Assembly: GCA_029262735.1 (NCBI GenBank)
Contig: JAJCYY010000062.1
Coordinates: 1 to 64,000, forward strand
DNA: 64,000 bases
Direction of reading: 5' to 3'
Source: Chloroflexota bacterium
GTDB taxonomy: Bacteria > Chloroflexota > Dehalococcoidia > Lucifugimonadales > Lucifugimonadaceae
Shown: positions 16,603-24,529 of the stretch, in pieces
Layout: each line of letters opens with the position of its first letter
How positions within the stretch are numbered: position 1 is the stretch's first letter
Notes under the pieces: generated by a model
Databases searched by the model: none
What the model saw: only the letters and a program-made list of their open reading frames with translations
Told to the model about the DNA's origin: nothing
Made by a program: the position numbers and the translations under genes

Positions 16603-17280
16603 ATGCAATTGATTCTCGCTGGCTGCGAGTACGTTGGGACGACGACGATCGCCCACGCTATTGACGATTGGATGGCTGCGAAGATGGGCGCTCGTTTTAC
16701 GCTCATCCACGATCACTGGAAGATCCCGCACACATCCGGGCACCCGGACGACACGACTCCCGAGGAGCAGGACTTGCTGCTGCAGGCGAGTCCGAAGATC
16801 AAGGAGATGCACCAGCGGCACAGCCTTTATTACCACGTGCAGCCGGGCAGTTTCAACGCCGACCACATGATGATCGGAGCTCATATCGAGGACGCGGTCT
16901 ATGGACCGATGTACTTCGGCTATGGAGCGAAGGGCGCGGCGCATGACCGCGAGTTGGTGATGCACCAGGTTGAGCGTTCGATGACGCGCTTCACGAATAG
17001 CACCGTCATCGTGCACATCACGGCCGCCACCGATGTCATTGAGAAGCGGATGCGCGACGACCGGCATGTGCACCAGGTGATTGGGGATGGCGATATCGAA
17101 GCGGTGAAGTCACGGTTCAGCGAGCTGGTTGAGTGGTCGCTGCTCGGACGGAAAATCACCATCGATAACAGCGGCCCGTTGGACGAAACAATGGCCGAGT
17201 TCGAGCGCAAGATCGAGCCGCACCTGACGGATACAGACCGCAGCCGATTGCTGGCGCACGGTGTGTTTGGTCGCGACTAG
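16603..17280 (+). CDS. P-loop kinase-like protein lacking the Walker A lysine
   Basis: A 225-residue protein that opens with a beta strand and a P-loop-like turn, LILAGCEYVGTTTIAH (residues 3-18). The GxxxxG pattern is kept, but the usual Lys before Thr is Val-Gly-Thr, so no Walker A lysine is present. A later segment VIVHITAATDVIEKRMRDDRH (about 133-153) resembles the Walker B strand and LID arginines of nucleoside monophosphate kinases. The rest is rich in His and Tyr. AAAGGA lies 8 bases before the ATG. No operon partner is seen; the MITE-like element copy 2 starts 18 bases after its stop. The P-loop assignment is tentative, and it could be a kinase-fold protein with another function. Confidence 0.6.
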   Translation: MQLILAGCEYVGTTTIAHAIDDWMAAKMGARFTLIHDHWKIPHTSGHPDDTTPEEQDLLLQASPKIKEMHQRHSLYYHVQPGSFNADHMMIGAHIEDAVYGPMYFGYGAKGAAHDRELVMHQVERSMTRFTNSTVIVHITAATDVIEKRMRDDRHVHQVIGDGDIEAVKSRFSELVEWSLLGRKITIDNSGPLDETMAEFERKIEPHLTDTDRSRLLAHGVFGRD

Positions 17281-17299
17281 AAGGGCCAGGTGAGATACC

Positions 17300-17480
17300 T
17301 TCGTCCCGAAACGCGGGTGCCCGCTTACGGGCGCGGGTCGTGGATGAGGGGTGGCGCGCACAGTCGGTCGTCTTGTTTACGGCATAAGCAATGCCACAGT
17401 AATGGTCTACGCCATTGCAGAGAGCGGTTCTGGTGCGTTGCCTCATCCACCCCGGATCCCTCACGCTGTTTCGGGACGAA
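17300..17480. mobile_element. MITE-like inverted-repeat element, copy 2
   Basis: A 181-bp element with perfect terminal inverted repeats. In this copy they extend to 15 bp, CCTTCGTCCCGAAAC (17298) and GTTTCGGGACGAAGG (to 17482). It contains a GGGTGCCCGCTTACGGGCGC palindrome near the left end, which copy 1 lacks, and shares GTGGATGAGGGG and GGTGCGTTGCCTCATCC with copy 1. It has no coding capacity. Confidence 0.75.
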
Positions 17481-17514
17481 GGAGGCGGCAGCTCGGACAG
17501 CGGCTGGCTACGTT

Positions 17515-17593
17515 GTCATCTCGACCGCAGCGGAGAGATCTTACCCCCCGCGATAGGTCTCCGAGAGAATCTGAATCAAGTTCAGAATGACAA
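17515..17593 (+). repeat. Interspersed repeat family A, copy 4
   Basis: 79 bp, the same length as copy 3: GTCATCTCGACC, GCAGCGGAGAGATC, GAGAGAATCTGAATCAAG, TTCAGAATGACAA. It lies 34 bases after the MITE-like element. Confidence 0.85.
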
Positions 17594-17611
17594 AACCGTC
17601 CTCTGCGCGGA

Positions 17612-17640
17612 CCGGGCGCTGGAAGCAGCGCCCCTACCAG
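17612..17640 (+). repeat. Repeat family D, copy 1
   Basis: CCGGGCGCTGGAAGCAGCGC followed by CCCTACCAG. GGGCGCT/AGCGCCC forms a hairpin. Related copies lie at 22310, 24437 and 36369. Confidence 0.6.
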
Positions 17641-17708
17641 GGGGGTGGGAACAGTGAGACTGGCGCATACCGCCCTTCGCACGACTGCGTTCACCGTAAC
17701 GAATTCAG

Positions 17709-17732
17709 AAAAAAGCTAGACCGAGTAGGTCT
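17709..17732 (-). terminator. Possible intrinsic terminator of korAB
   Basis: On the minus strand, AGACC/GGTCT forms a 5-bp stem that overlaps the korB stop codon. A run of six T follows two bases later (17714-17709). The stem is short, so this is a weak call. Confidence 0.35.
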
Positions 17733-18579
17733 CCAGCATGTCTTTAACCGACATTCCCGGGTGCTTTTGGCGGACCTCTTCCTGGCGATCTTCCAGCGTC
17801 GGCGAGTCGTCCTGGTAGATGAGGCCGAGCGGCACGCCGGGGCGGTCGATCAGGTCGTCCGCAGACTGGCGGCTCGTCGGGTCGTGGTCCTCCGGCACTA
17901 TCCATGCGGTGCCGGGAATACCCTTCTTGCGGTCGCCCTTCAGAATGTCGTACGTATCGTTGTACGTGGTGCAGGGAGACTGCACGTGGACTATCGAGAA
18001 GCCTCTGTGATCCATGCCCATCTTGATGAACTTCGCCAGGTCGCGGGGCTTGCTGGAGTAGTGAGATGCGATGAAGGAGACGCCCATCGTCATGTATGAC
18101 TTCAGCGGGTGGAGCGGGACCTCGATCTTGCCGAAAGGGGTCGATGTGGTGGTCGCTCCGAAGTTCGTAGTTGGCGAGCTCTGGCCTTTGGTCAGGCCGT
18201 AGACACCGTTATCCATGATGACGCAGGTGATATCGAGGTTGCGGTGGGCAGCCGGGCCGATGTGCTCTGCGCCAATGCTGAGAAAGTCTCCGTCTCCGGC
18301 GACGACTACGGTGTTCAGATCCGGCCTGCCACCCTGGATGCCAAAGGCGATTGGGAGTGTGCGGCCGTGGATGCCGTGGATGCCAAATGGCTGATCGCCT
18401 TCGAGCAGGTGGACCATGTTGCCCGAGCAGCCGATACCGGCGACGATGACGTTATTGCTGTGAGGGATTTCGTTCTCTGTGGTGTAGTCGGCAAGCGCCC
18501 ACTCCAGCGCACGGCGTACGCCAAAGTCACCGCAGCCAGGGCACCATGCAAAGTCGTATTCGGGATTTCTTGCGCTCAT
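17716..18579 (-). CDS. korB: 2-oxoacid:ferredoxin oxidoreductase, beta subunit
   Basis: A 287-residue thiamine-diphosphate-binding subunit. WCPGCGDFGVRRAL (about residues 12-25), GIGCSGNM (about 48-55) and the TPP/Mg motif GDGDFLSIGAEH (about 95-106) are diagnostic. With the alpha subunit it converts 2-oxoglutarate or a related 2-oxoacid plus CoA to acyl-CoA, CO2 and reduced ferredoxin in the cytoplasm. The ATG overlaps the korA stop by four bases (ATGA), indicating translational coupling. Substrate choice between 2-oxoglutarate and branched or pyruvate-type acids is not certain from sequence. Confidence 0.92.
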   Translation of the reverse strand: MSARNPEYDFAWCPGCGDFGVRRALEWALADYTTENEIPHSNNVIVAGIGCSGNMVHLLEGDQPFGIHGIHGRTLPIAFGIQGGRPDLNTVVVAGDGDFLSIGAEHIGPAAHRNLDITCVIMDNGVYGLTKGQSSPTTNFGATTTSTPFGKIEVPLHPLKSYMTMGVSFIASHYSSKPRDLAKFIKMGMDHRGFSIVHVQSPCTTYNDTYDILKGDRKKGIPGTAWIVPEDHDPTSRQSADDLIDRPGVPLGLIYQDDSPTLEDRQEEVRQKHPGMSVKDMLETYSV

Positions 18580-20300
18580 CCTGCTACACCTGCCTTCTCT
18601 GTGACTGCAATCCTCTTTTTGATCTCGTCAACCAGGTCGCCGGGTCTGAACGGCATACCGGTGTACTGGGTTATCGACACCGCTTTGATGCCTTCCTGCC
18701 GCAGCAACCCGGACCACTGGCCCTGGTAGTTGAGTTCAGGGACGATGACGAGCTCTTTTTTCCTGAGTTCTTCGAGAACGTCGTCTGGAAGCGGATTCAG
18801 GGCAACCGAGTAGATCCAGCTGATGTCCACGTCTTCTGCCCGGAGCCGCTCGTAAGCTTCTCGTGCCGGACCCTTCGACGAGCCCCATGTCATGAGTGCG
18901 ACGCTGCCTGTGCCTTCGATTTCGCGGTGGGCGTCTTTGAGCAGGTCCAGCTTCTTGAAGCGGCGTTCAGTAAGGCGGATGTGGTGTCCCGGGAGATGAG
19001 TTGTGTCGCCAATTTCGTCGTGCTCACTGCCGTTTGCGACGTAGGCGCCTGCACCGCCTGGAATCGGCATCGCAGGCAGCGGCTCGGAACCGTCCCATGA
19101 GATGTATCGCTTGTAACCGTTCTCACCGTTGAAGATCGAGCGAGTCTCCTGCTTGATCTTGGACAGATCAGGCTTGCGAATGTTCTCACCGCGCTCTGCC
19201 TGGCCGAACTCAGACATGAGCATCACCGGTCCCTGGTACCGTTCGGCCCAGCTGACTGCCAGCGCCCCTGCATAGAAGCACTCTTCAACTGAGCCGGGGG
19301 CGAGAACCGGCATCTTCACGTCGCCATGTGCGGGGTGAAGGCATGCAAGCAGGTCAGACTGTTCTGACTTCGTTGGCAGACCGGTCGCGGGACCGCCGCG
19401 CTGCACATCGACAACAACAAGCGGTATCTCGGCCATCCATGCAAGGCCAAGTCCTTCGCTCATGAGGGAAACGCCGGGACCGGCGGTGGCTGTCATCGCC
19501 TTCTTGCCCGCGTAGCCAGCACCGACGATTGTGGCGATGGCTTCGAGTTCGGAGGCTACCTGGTAGGTGAACCGATCTTTGCCTACAAGGTTGTTTTCCA
19601 TCCACACAAGGACGGTAGTTGCCGGTGATATTGGATATCCGACATAGAAGTCGAGCCCTGCAGCGACCGCTCCGAGTGAGAGAGCCGCGTTGCCGGTGAT
19701 CATGATCTGCTTGTAGTCAGGGGCGATTGACGGAGCAAGCTGACCGACCTTCTGGCCTGACTGCTCTGCTACTCCTGCGCCAAGCCGTACAGCCTCGATG
19801 TTCGCCTTGATCGTCTCGTCGTCACCGGCACGGCCTCGGGTGAAGCGCTCGGTGATGTACGCGTCGATCTCCGTCAGGGGGAAGTCCATGAGCGAAGCAA
19901 CCGCGCCGATGGTCACCATGTTTGCGGCCCGAGTGTTGCCGGTGGACTTTGCCAGCTCGTCCGCCTTGATGCCGAAGAGGTGGCCGCCCTCCGGCAGGTC
20001 GAACTCCTCGGCGTTGTAGATGGCCACACCGTCTGCGGCGAGGTCTTCGATCCCATGATCGTAGGCGTACTGGTTGAGTGCGACGAGGATATCGACGTTG
20101 TCGCCGTTGCTGAGTACGGGTTTGGTGGAGATGCGAACCTGCGAAGAGGCGGGTCCTCCCATGATCTGGGAGGGGAAGGTCGAGAAGGTCTGAACGTAGT
20201 AGCCGGCGTGTACGGCGGCTCTTGCGAGGGCGTCTGCAGAGGTTACGAGACCCTGTCCACCCTCACCCGCGAATCTGATTACGAAGTCTTCTCTCTGCAA
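18576..20300 (-). CDS. korA: 2-oxoacid:ferredoxin oxidoreductase, fused gamma-alpha subunit
   Basis: A 574-residue subunit. Residues about 1-190 are the gamma domain (FAGEGGQGLVTSADALARAA, IMGGPASSQVRIS). The rest is the alpha/pyrimidine-binding and domain II region (GNAALSLGAVAAGLDFYVGYPISPATTV, TATAGPGVSLMSEGLGLA, VQRGGPATGLPTKSEQSDLL). Fused gamma-alpha architecture is the common form in KorAB enzymes. The start is TTG at 20300, and the first residues QREDFVIRFAGEGGQG support it. It is co-translated with korB. The spacer to the divergent gene at 20771 must hold its promoter. Confidence 0.92.
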   Translation of the reverse strand: MQREDFVIRFAGEGGQGLVTSADALARAAVHAGYYVQTFSTFPSQIMGGPASSQVRISTKPVLSNGDNVDILVALNQYAYDHGIEDLAADGVAIYNAEEFDLPEGGHLFGIKADELAKSTGNTRAANMVTIGAVASLMDFPLTEIDAYITERFTRGRAGDDETIKANIEAVRLGAGVAEQSGQKVGQLAPSIAPDYKQIMITGNAALSLGAVAAGLDFYVGYPISPATTVLVWMENNLVGKDRFTYQVASELEAIATIVGAGYAGKKAMTATAGPGVSLMSEGLGLAWMAEIPLVVVDVQRGGPATGLPTKSEQSDLLACLHPAHGDVKMPVLAPGSVEECFYAGALAVSWAERYQGPVMLMSEFGQAERGENIRKPDLSKIKQETRSIFNGENGYKRYISWDGSEPLPAMPIPGGAGAYVANGSEHDEIGDTTHLPGHHIRLTERRFKKLDLLKDAHREIEGTGSVALMTWGSSKGPAREAYERLRAEDVDISWIYSVALNPLPDDVLEELRKKELVIVPELNYQGQWSGLLRQEGIKAVSITQYTGMPFRPGDLVDEIKKRIAVTEKAGVAG

Positions 20301-20770
20301 TTATGGTCCTGCCGTTGGTCTGTATCGAGTTTTTTGTCGTGTGGAAGTGCCGGGTTAGCGATGGCACGCAATAGGTGATTCTACCTCTTTGAGACGGTCT
20401 ACGGCACAGAGTCTGCTGAAGCACGGTAATTCGCGTTTTTACGCTTTTTGCGCGTGGTAGGCACACTTCATGGTCGAAATGCGGTATCTGGTGTTTCCTT
20501 TAGATGCGGCGCGTGCCCCGGCGGGTCGGGCAAGGCCGCACCGACCTCTCGTTCGTAATCCGAATGCAGATTGCCTGCGCTGGCTGTACTTTTGGACAGC
20601 CGCCAGTAGCCATTTGTCCTCCGCTACGTGCATGCGTTACGGTACTCTTCATTAATTCGGCAGGGTGCGTCGAGAACAGGTGGAGCCGTTTCGCGGTACC
20701 GTACGGCTTCACTTTGTTGACTTTCGGTGTGAACACAGGCCGGAATCTTATTACGAGCTTACGCAGGCAG
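20301..20770. other. Divergent intergenic stretch
   Basis: It lies between korA (leftward) and a GNAT gene (rightward). A frame extends from 20504 into the GNAT gene, but its first 89 codons have no family similarity and no start signal, so they are taken as non-coding. No repeat family or riboswitch was recognised. Confidence 0.45.
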
Positions 20771-21427
20771 ATGCGACGAGAATCCTGGAAAAAACTGTGG
20801 CCGTTCCTGAAGGATCCGGCGGCTGACGGCCGGAACATTCGGCTGGAGGGCGAGAAGGTCGTCCTTCGTTCGAAGCGGATGGAAGACGCCGAGGCCGATT
20901 ACCACTGGCGCGTGGACCCGGAGCTGGCGAAGCTGGATGCCACGCGGCCGATCACGATCACTCTCAAGGAGTACATGCGGTATCACCGCGATGATCTCCA
21001 GTTTCCTTCGCATCGCTCAGTGCGGCTGGCTATCGACACGAACGATGGCTTCCACATTGGCAACTGCATGTACTACGACATCGATACCGAACTCGGGAAG
21101 GCCGAGTTTGGGATCATGATCGGCGACACCCGCTACTGGAACGGCGGCTACGGCACTGATGCGGTCCGTTCCATGCTGAAATATGTGTTTACGAGCACCT
21201 GGCTGCGCTACATATACCTTCACACGCTTATTGCGAACGAGCGAGCGCAGCGGTCGTTTACGAAGGCGGGGTTCATGGTGGACCGCGAAGTTCGTAAGGA
21301 CGGGTTCGATTTCCTTCGAATGGAGATCACTCGTGATCGCTGGGAGAAGCTGGAGGCGGATCGGCGGGTTGAGGCCGGAGAAGAGCCGGAGCCTGCGAAC
21401 ACTCTGCGTTCCCAGCCTGCTGGCTGA
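20771..21427 (+). CDS. GNAT family N-acetyltransferase (RimJ/RimL-like)
   Basis: A 218-residue acetyltransferase of the RimJ/RimL type, which transfers acetyl from acetyl-CoA to an amine. It shows IRLEGEKVVLRSKRMEDAEADYHWRVDPE at the N-terminus and FGIMIGDTRYWNGGYGTDAVRSMLKYVF (about residues 114-141), with the acetyl-CoA-binding R/Q-x-x-G-x-G/A-like loop. LHTLIANERAQRSFTKAGF (about 153-171) is the classic C-terminal motif. ATG 20771 was chosen because family similarity begins right after it; the upstream extension to 20504 is unlike any GNAT. The ribosome binding site is weak. A polar Glu/Pro-rich tail ends the protein. The substrate is unknown. Confidence 0.82.
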   Translation: MRRESWKKLWPFLKDPAADGRNIRLEGEKVVLRSKRMEDAEADYHWRVDPELAKLDATRPITITLKEYMRYHRDDLQFPSHRSVRLAIDTNDGFHIGNCMYYDIDTELGKAEFGIMIGDTRYWNGGYGTDAVRSMLKYVFTSTWLRYIYLHTLIANERAQRSFTKAGFMVDREVRKDGFDFLRMEITRDRWEKLEADRRVEAGEEPEPANTLRSQPAG

Positions 21428-21654
21428 GCATCAGCGTCCGGCAGTTACTTCGAGTAGGTAGCTTCAGGTCGCGGCCGCTGCAAATCGTTGTTTCTTTATC
21501 GTCCCGGTGAAATCACCGCAGGCTTCTTACCGGCGATCCCGGTCCCTCGAGCAGGCTCAGGACAGGGGCGCCTTCAACGCTGATACGATGCGGTCTCTGC
21601 ACTGCTGTCGCCTTGACGCACGCCTCTGAAGCCACGATGTCCCGGAGGACGACG

Positions 21655-22287
21655 ATGAAACTCCTGCTATTGACCGGCGGAAGCCACCCTTACGAAGAGA
21701 CGACGCCCGTTTTGACCGAGTTCCTGCAAGGAGCCGGACACGAGGTTACGGTATCCGAGTCGGCGAACGAGCTTGCCGGCTCGCTGGAGGGCTTCAACGC
21801 GATCGTTCTGAACACTCGACGAAACCCGGCCGCGGACAACGATCTTTCGGACGAGCAGCGAAATGGTTTGAAGGGTTACGTTGAGAACGGCGGCGGGCTG
21901 GTTTCGGTGCACATCTCAGCCGCCTCATGTCCCAATTGGCCTGAGATGAAGAAGATCACCGGAGGCGGCTGGATAGAGGGGGAAAGCTGGCACCCGCCGT
22001 TCGGCTGGTTCGAAGCGATTGTCCATAACCCCGACCACCCGCTTGCAAAGGGCGTCGATGAGAAGTTCTGGACGTACGATGAGTGCTACTGCGGGCTCGA
22101 CATTCAGCCGGGGATCGACGTGTTCATGCACGGTGTCGTCGAGGGCGAAGACAAGCCGCTCGGCTGGTCGCATTCCTACGGCAGCGGCAAAGTTGCGAAC
22201 ATCGCACTGGGGCATGCCGGCTCAAGCCAGCTGCAGCCGAATTTTCAGAAACTGATCCTAAACAGCGTGGAGTACGTGACGGGTTAG
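21655..22287 (+). CDS. ThuA-like domain protein
   Basis: A 210-residue ThuA/glutamine-amidotransferase-fold protein. It shows LLLTGGSHPYEETTPVLTEFLQGAGHEVTV at the N-terminus and the GGGLVSVHISAAS segment (about residues 79-91), where class I amidotransferases would carry the nucleophile. NPDHPLAKGVDEKFWTYDE and the near C-terminal GKVANIALGHAG are typical of ThuA domains, which are linked to sugar metabolism in other bacteria. The start at 21655 has GGAGG six bases upstream; the in-frame start at 21613 does not. It stands alone between repeat-rich spacers. Catalytic activity is unproven for the family. Confidence 0.85.
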   Translation: MKLLLLTGGSHPYEETTPVLTEFLQGAGHEVTVSESANELAGSLEGFNAIVLNTRRNPAADNDLSDEQRNGLKGYVENGGGLVSVHISAASCPNWPEMKKITGGGWIEGESWHPPFGWFEAIVHNPDHPLAKGVDEKFWTYDECYCGLDIQPGIDVFMHGVVEGEDKPLGWSHSYGSGKVANIALGHAGSSQLQPNFQKLILNSVEYVTG

Positions 22288-22309
22288 AGGGCGGGGGCTG
22301 AAGGGACTT

Positions 22310-22341
22310 CTGGCAGGGGCGGGCAGAGATGCTGCGCCCGG
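22310..22341 (-). repeat. Repeat family D, copy 2 (inverted)
   Basis: On the minus strand it reads CCGGGCGCAGCATCTCTGCC then CGCCCCTGCCAG, nearly identical to the copy at 24437. The two copies flank the gamma-glutamyltransferase gene in opposite orientation. Confidence 0.65.
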
Positions 22342-22365
22342 TCCGGTCGAGGGCTGAAACCTGTT

Positions 22366-22532
22366 CCCTGAGCCATATCGAAGGATCTCTGTTGGAGACG
22401 AGTTGTCCTGTCTCAACGGTTTGCAAAGAAGCCGAGTCGTCTTGAGGTGACCGGTACTTTGGGAGACGACTGAACCTGACAGGGCAAGTAACTCGGCGAG
22501 AGATCCTTCGACTTCGTTTCACTTCGCTCAGC
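22366..22532. repeat. Inverted-repeat element F
   Basis: The left arm CCCTGAGC..TCGAAGGATCTCT and right arm GAGAGATCCTTCGA..GCTCAG are inverted copies separated by about 105 bases. Internal GGAGACGAG/CGTCTTGAG-type blocks are also inverted. Short matches of the arm sequence occur near 35018-35045 and 21547-21560. Confidence 0.6.
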
Positions 22533-22597
22533 AAACACCATCTGCTCAGCGGGCCGTCCGCAATGAGCAGCGCCCTACCGAATTGTGAGAGACAAAA

Positions 22598-24307
22598 ATG
22601 CAAATTAGCCGCAGGATTCCCGGGCATGAGGTGATTGAGTCTGCCAGGGGCATGGTCACCACTCAGCATCCGCTAGCGGTGCAGGCTGGTGTCGAGGTGC
22701 TGGAACGAGGCGGGAATGCCGTGGACGCTGCGGTGACGATGGCGTTCGCGATTGGCGTCCTGCAGCCGCTGTGGAACGGCATAGGCGGCGGCGGTCTGAT
22801 AGTCGTCCAACTGAAAAATGACGGGCCGCAGGCGATCGACTACGGGATGCAGCTACCCGGCGTCGCCACACCCGACATGTACGAGCTCGAGGACGATTTC
22901 TCCATCCAGGGCTACTCTCGCAGTTTTTCCGTGCCGGGCGTCAAGGACAAGGCGAACGAGCAGGGCTATCGGTCTGTCTCAATTCCCGGCAACGTGGCCG
23001 GACTTGCGAAGGCGCTGGAGATGTGGGGGACGATCAGCCTCGACCAGGCGCTGCAACCGGCGATTCGTTTCGCGGACGAAGGCTTTGCCGTGGAAGGCAA
23101 CTTCATCCTGGCGACTGTCAACGGGAGCGAGTTGCTGCTTGAGTTCCCTGAGACGCAGCAGATTTATTTACCGAATGGGCCGAAAGGACGGCCGCTCAAG
23201 ATCGGCCAGAGCCTCGTTCAGAAGCAACATGCAGAGTCGTTGCGCAAGATCGCGGCGGGCGGACCTGATGCGTTCTACAAAGGTGACATCGCTGCCCTGA
23301 TCAGTGAGGACATGGAGGCGAACGGCGGATATCTTCGGCCTTCTGACTTCGAGCAGTACGAGCCAATTGTCCACTCAGAAGCTGAAACGATCAGCTATCG
23401 CGGCCACGATGTGAGCACGATGCCGGGGCCGTGTGGCGGACCGACGGTGTTGGAGATCCTGGGAATTCTTGAGCAGTTCGATGTCGGTAGCCTCGAACGC
23501 GGGTCGGCGGAGCAGCTTCACCTGCAGATCGAGGCGACGCGGCTGGCGGCAATCGACCGATTCAGCTACATGGGCGCATCGAAGAACACCGGCTTTCCAA
23601 TCTCGTCATTGACCAATGCGGAGTACGCGAAGACACGTGCTGCAGAGATCGACATGAAAGCCCGCAGAGAGCATGAGTTCGGTGATCCGTGGCCGTTCAC
23701 AGGTATGACTCGGCCAGACGACTTCCCGCAGCCTGCGGGCCAGATGCGTGATCGTGGGACTATCCATCTGTCGGTGGTCGACGCCAATCAGAATGCGGTG
23801 GCGATCACGCAGACGAACATGGGCTACTCGGGCGTCGTGAATCCGGGTGTGGGCGTGATGCTCAACAATGCCATGGGGTGGGCGTGTCCTGCGCCGGGAA
23901 CGGTGAACTCCATCGTCCCGCTGGGGCGTGCCCTGAACAATATGTGCCCGACGATTGTCAGCCGCAACGGTGAGATCAGGGCCGTTGTCGGCGGCTCGGG
24001 CGGTCGGCGAATCTGGCCGGCGATTGCCCAGATTGTTTCGAGCCTGATCGACTACGGGATGAGTCTTCAGGAGGCTATCGAGGTGCCGAGGATGCATGTT
24101 GAGTCGGACGACCCAATGATCGACCGGCGGGTCAGCCCGGATGTGATCGGTGACCTCGACAGGCGCGGTCACACGGTTGCTCTGCCGCCTGAGCACTACC
24201 TGCTGTGGCCGTTTACCGAGGCGAACGGGATCGGAATAACCAGCGGCGGCACGATGCGGTCTGGCGTTGCGCCCGGAAACAAGCCAGCGTTCGCGGGCGG
24301 CGTTTGA
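22598..24307 (+). CDS. Gamma-glutamyltransferase family protein (Ntn hydrolase)
   Basis: A 569-residue autoprocessing Ntn hydrolase. The N-terminal GMVTTQHPLAVQAGVEVLERGGNAVDAAVTMAFAIGV and GIGGGGLIVV segments are typical of the large subunit. The nucleophile is T388 in RGTIHLSVVD, where cleavage would give large and small subunits. GVMLNNAMGW and PTIVSRNGEIRAVVGGSGGRRI complete the small subunit. No signal peptide is visible, so it is probably cytoplasmic and may be a gamma-glutamyl or oxamate-type amidohydrolase rather than the periplasmic glutathione enzyme. ATG 22598 is preceded by GAGAG. It is flanked by inverted family D repeats, and its neighbours do not reveal the substrate. Confidence 0.9.
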   Translation: MQISRRIPGHEVIESARGMVTTQHPLAVQAGVEVLERGGNAVDAAVTMAFAIGVLQPLWNGIGGGGLIVVQLKNDGPQAIDYGMQLPGVATPDMYELEDDFSIQGYSRSFSVPGVKDKANEQGYRSVSIPGNVAGLAKALEMWGTISLDQALQPAIRFADEGFAVEGNFILATVNGSELLLEFPETQQIYLPNGPKGRPLKIGQSLVQKQHAESLRKIAAGGPDAFYKGDIAALISEDMEANGGYLRPSDFEQYEPIVHSEAETISYRGHDVSTMPGPCGGPTVLEILGILEQFDVGSLERGSAEQLHLQIEATRLAAIDRFSYMGASKNTGFPISSLTNAEYAKTRAAEIDMKARREHEFGDPWPFTGMTRPDDFPQPAGQMRDRGTIHLSVVDANQNAVAITQTNMGYSGVVNPGVGVMLNNAMGWACPAPGTVNSIVPLGRALNNMCPTIVSRNGEIRAVVGGSGGRRIWPAIAQIVSSLIDYGMSLQEAIEVPRMHVESDDPMIDRRVSPDVIGDLDRRGHTVALPPEHYLLWPFTEANGIGITSGGTMRSGVAPGNKPAFAGGV

Positions 24308-24312
24308 TTTCT

Positions 24313-24382
24313 TTCTTCGCCCGACTTATGTGGTGACCAGGGGGATTGCCCAGCACTGACGGAAGCCGCCTTTCTTCCCGCT
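24313..24382 (+). repeat. Repeat family E, copy 1
   Basis: TCTTCGCCCGACTTATGTGG, then a GATTGCCCAGCACTGACGG block and AAGCCGCC. The same order is found at 30754-30824 and, inverted, at 29671-29725. Confidence 0.65.
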
Positions 24383-24436
24383 CCCTTTTCAAGGGAGCGA
24401 GCAAGAGGGTTGGTTGTTCCGACGGCTCCGCCGTCA

Positions 24437-24468
24437 CCGGGCGCAGCATCTTTGCCCGCCCCTACCAG
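24437..24468 (+). repeat. Repeat family D, copy 3
   Basis: CCGGGCGCAGCATCTTTGCC then CGCCCCTACCAG. It lies 56 bases downstream of a family E copy, between the convergent gamma-glutamyltransferase and kinase genes. Confidence 0.65.
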
Positions 24469-24529
24469 GAGGCACTCTTCAACGGACTCCGAACGCTGCA
24501 TGGTCAAGAAGAGGTGTCGAAATATTCGT

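Larger units (their letters stand above)
17281..17715. other. Repeat-filled intergenic stretch
   Basis: Almost entirely repeats: the MITE-like element (17300-17480), family A (17515-17593) and family D (17612-17640). Short frames here are translations of repeats and are not genes. Confidence 0.7.
22288..22597. other. Repeat-filled intergenic stretch
   Basis: It contains inverted family D (22310-22341) and the inverted-repeat element F (22366-22532). The remaining 65 bases lead into the gamma-glutamyltransferase gene and probably include its ribosome binding site (GAGAG). Confidence 0.55.

Noticed and set aside
17415-17657. Short frames encoding HSELDSES-like or LNQVQNDK-like peptides
   Set aside because: These are translations of family A repeats and recur wherever the repeat lies.
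20504-20770. N-terminal extension of the GNAT protein
   Set aside because: The 89 extra codons have no family similarity. The family N-terminus starts at ATG 20771.
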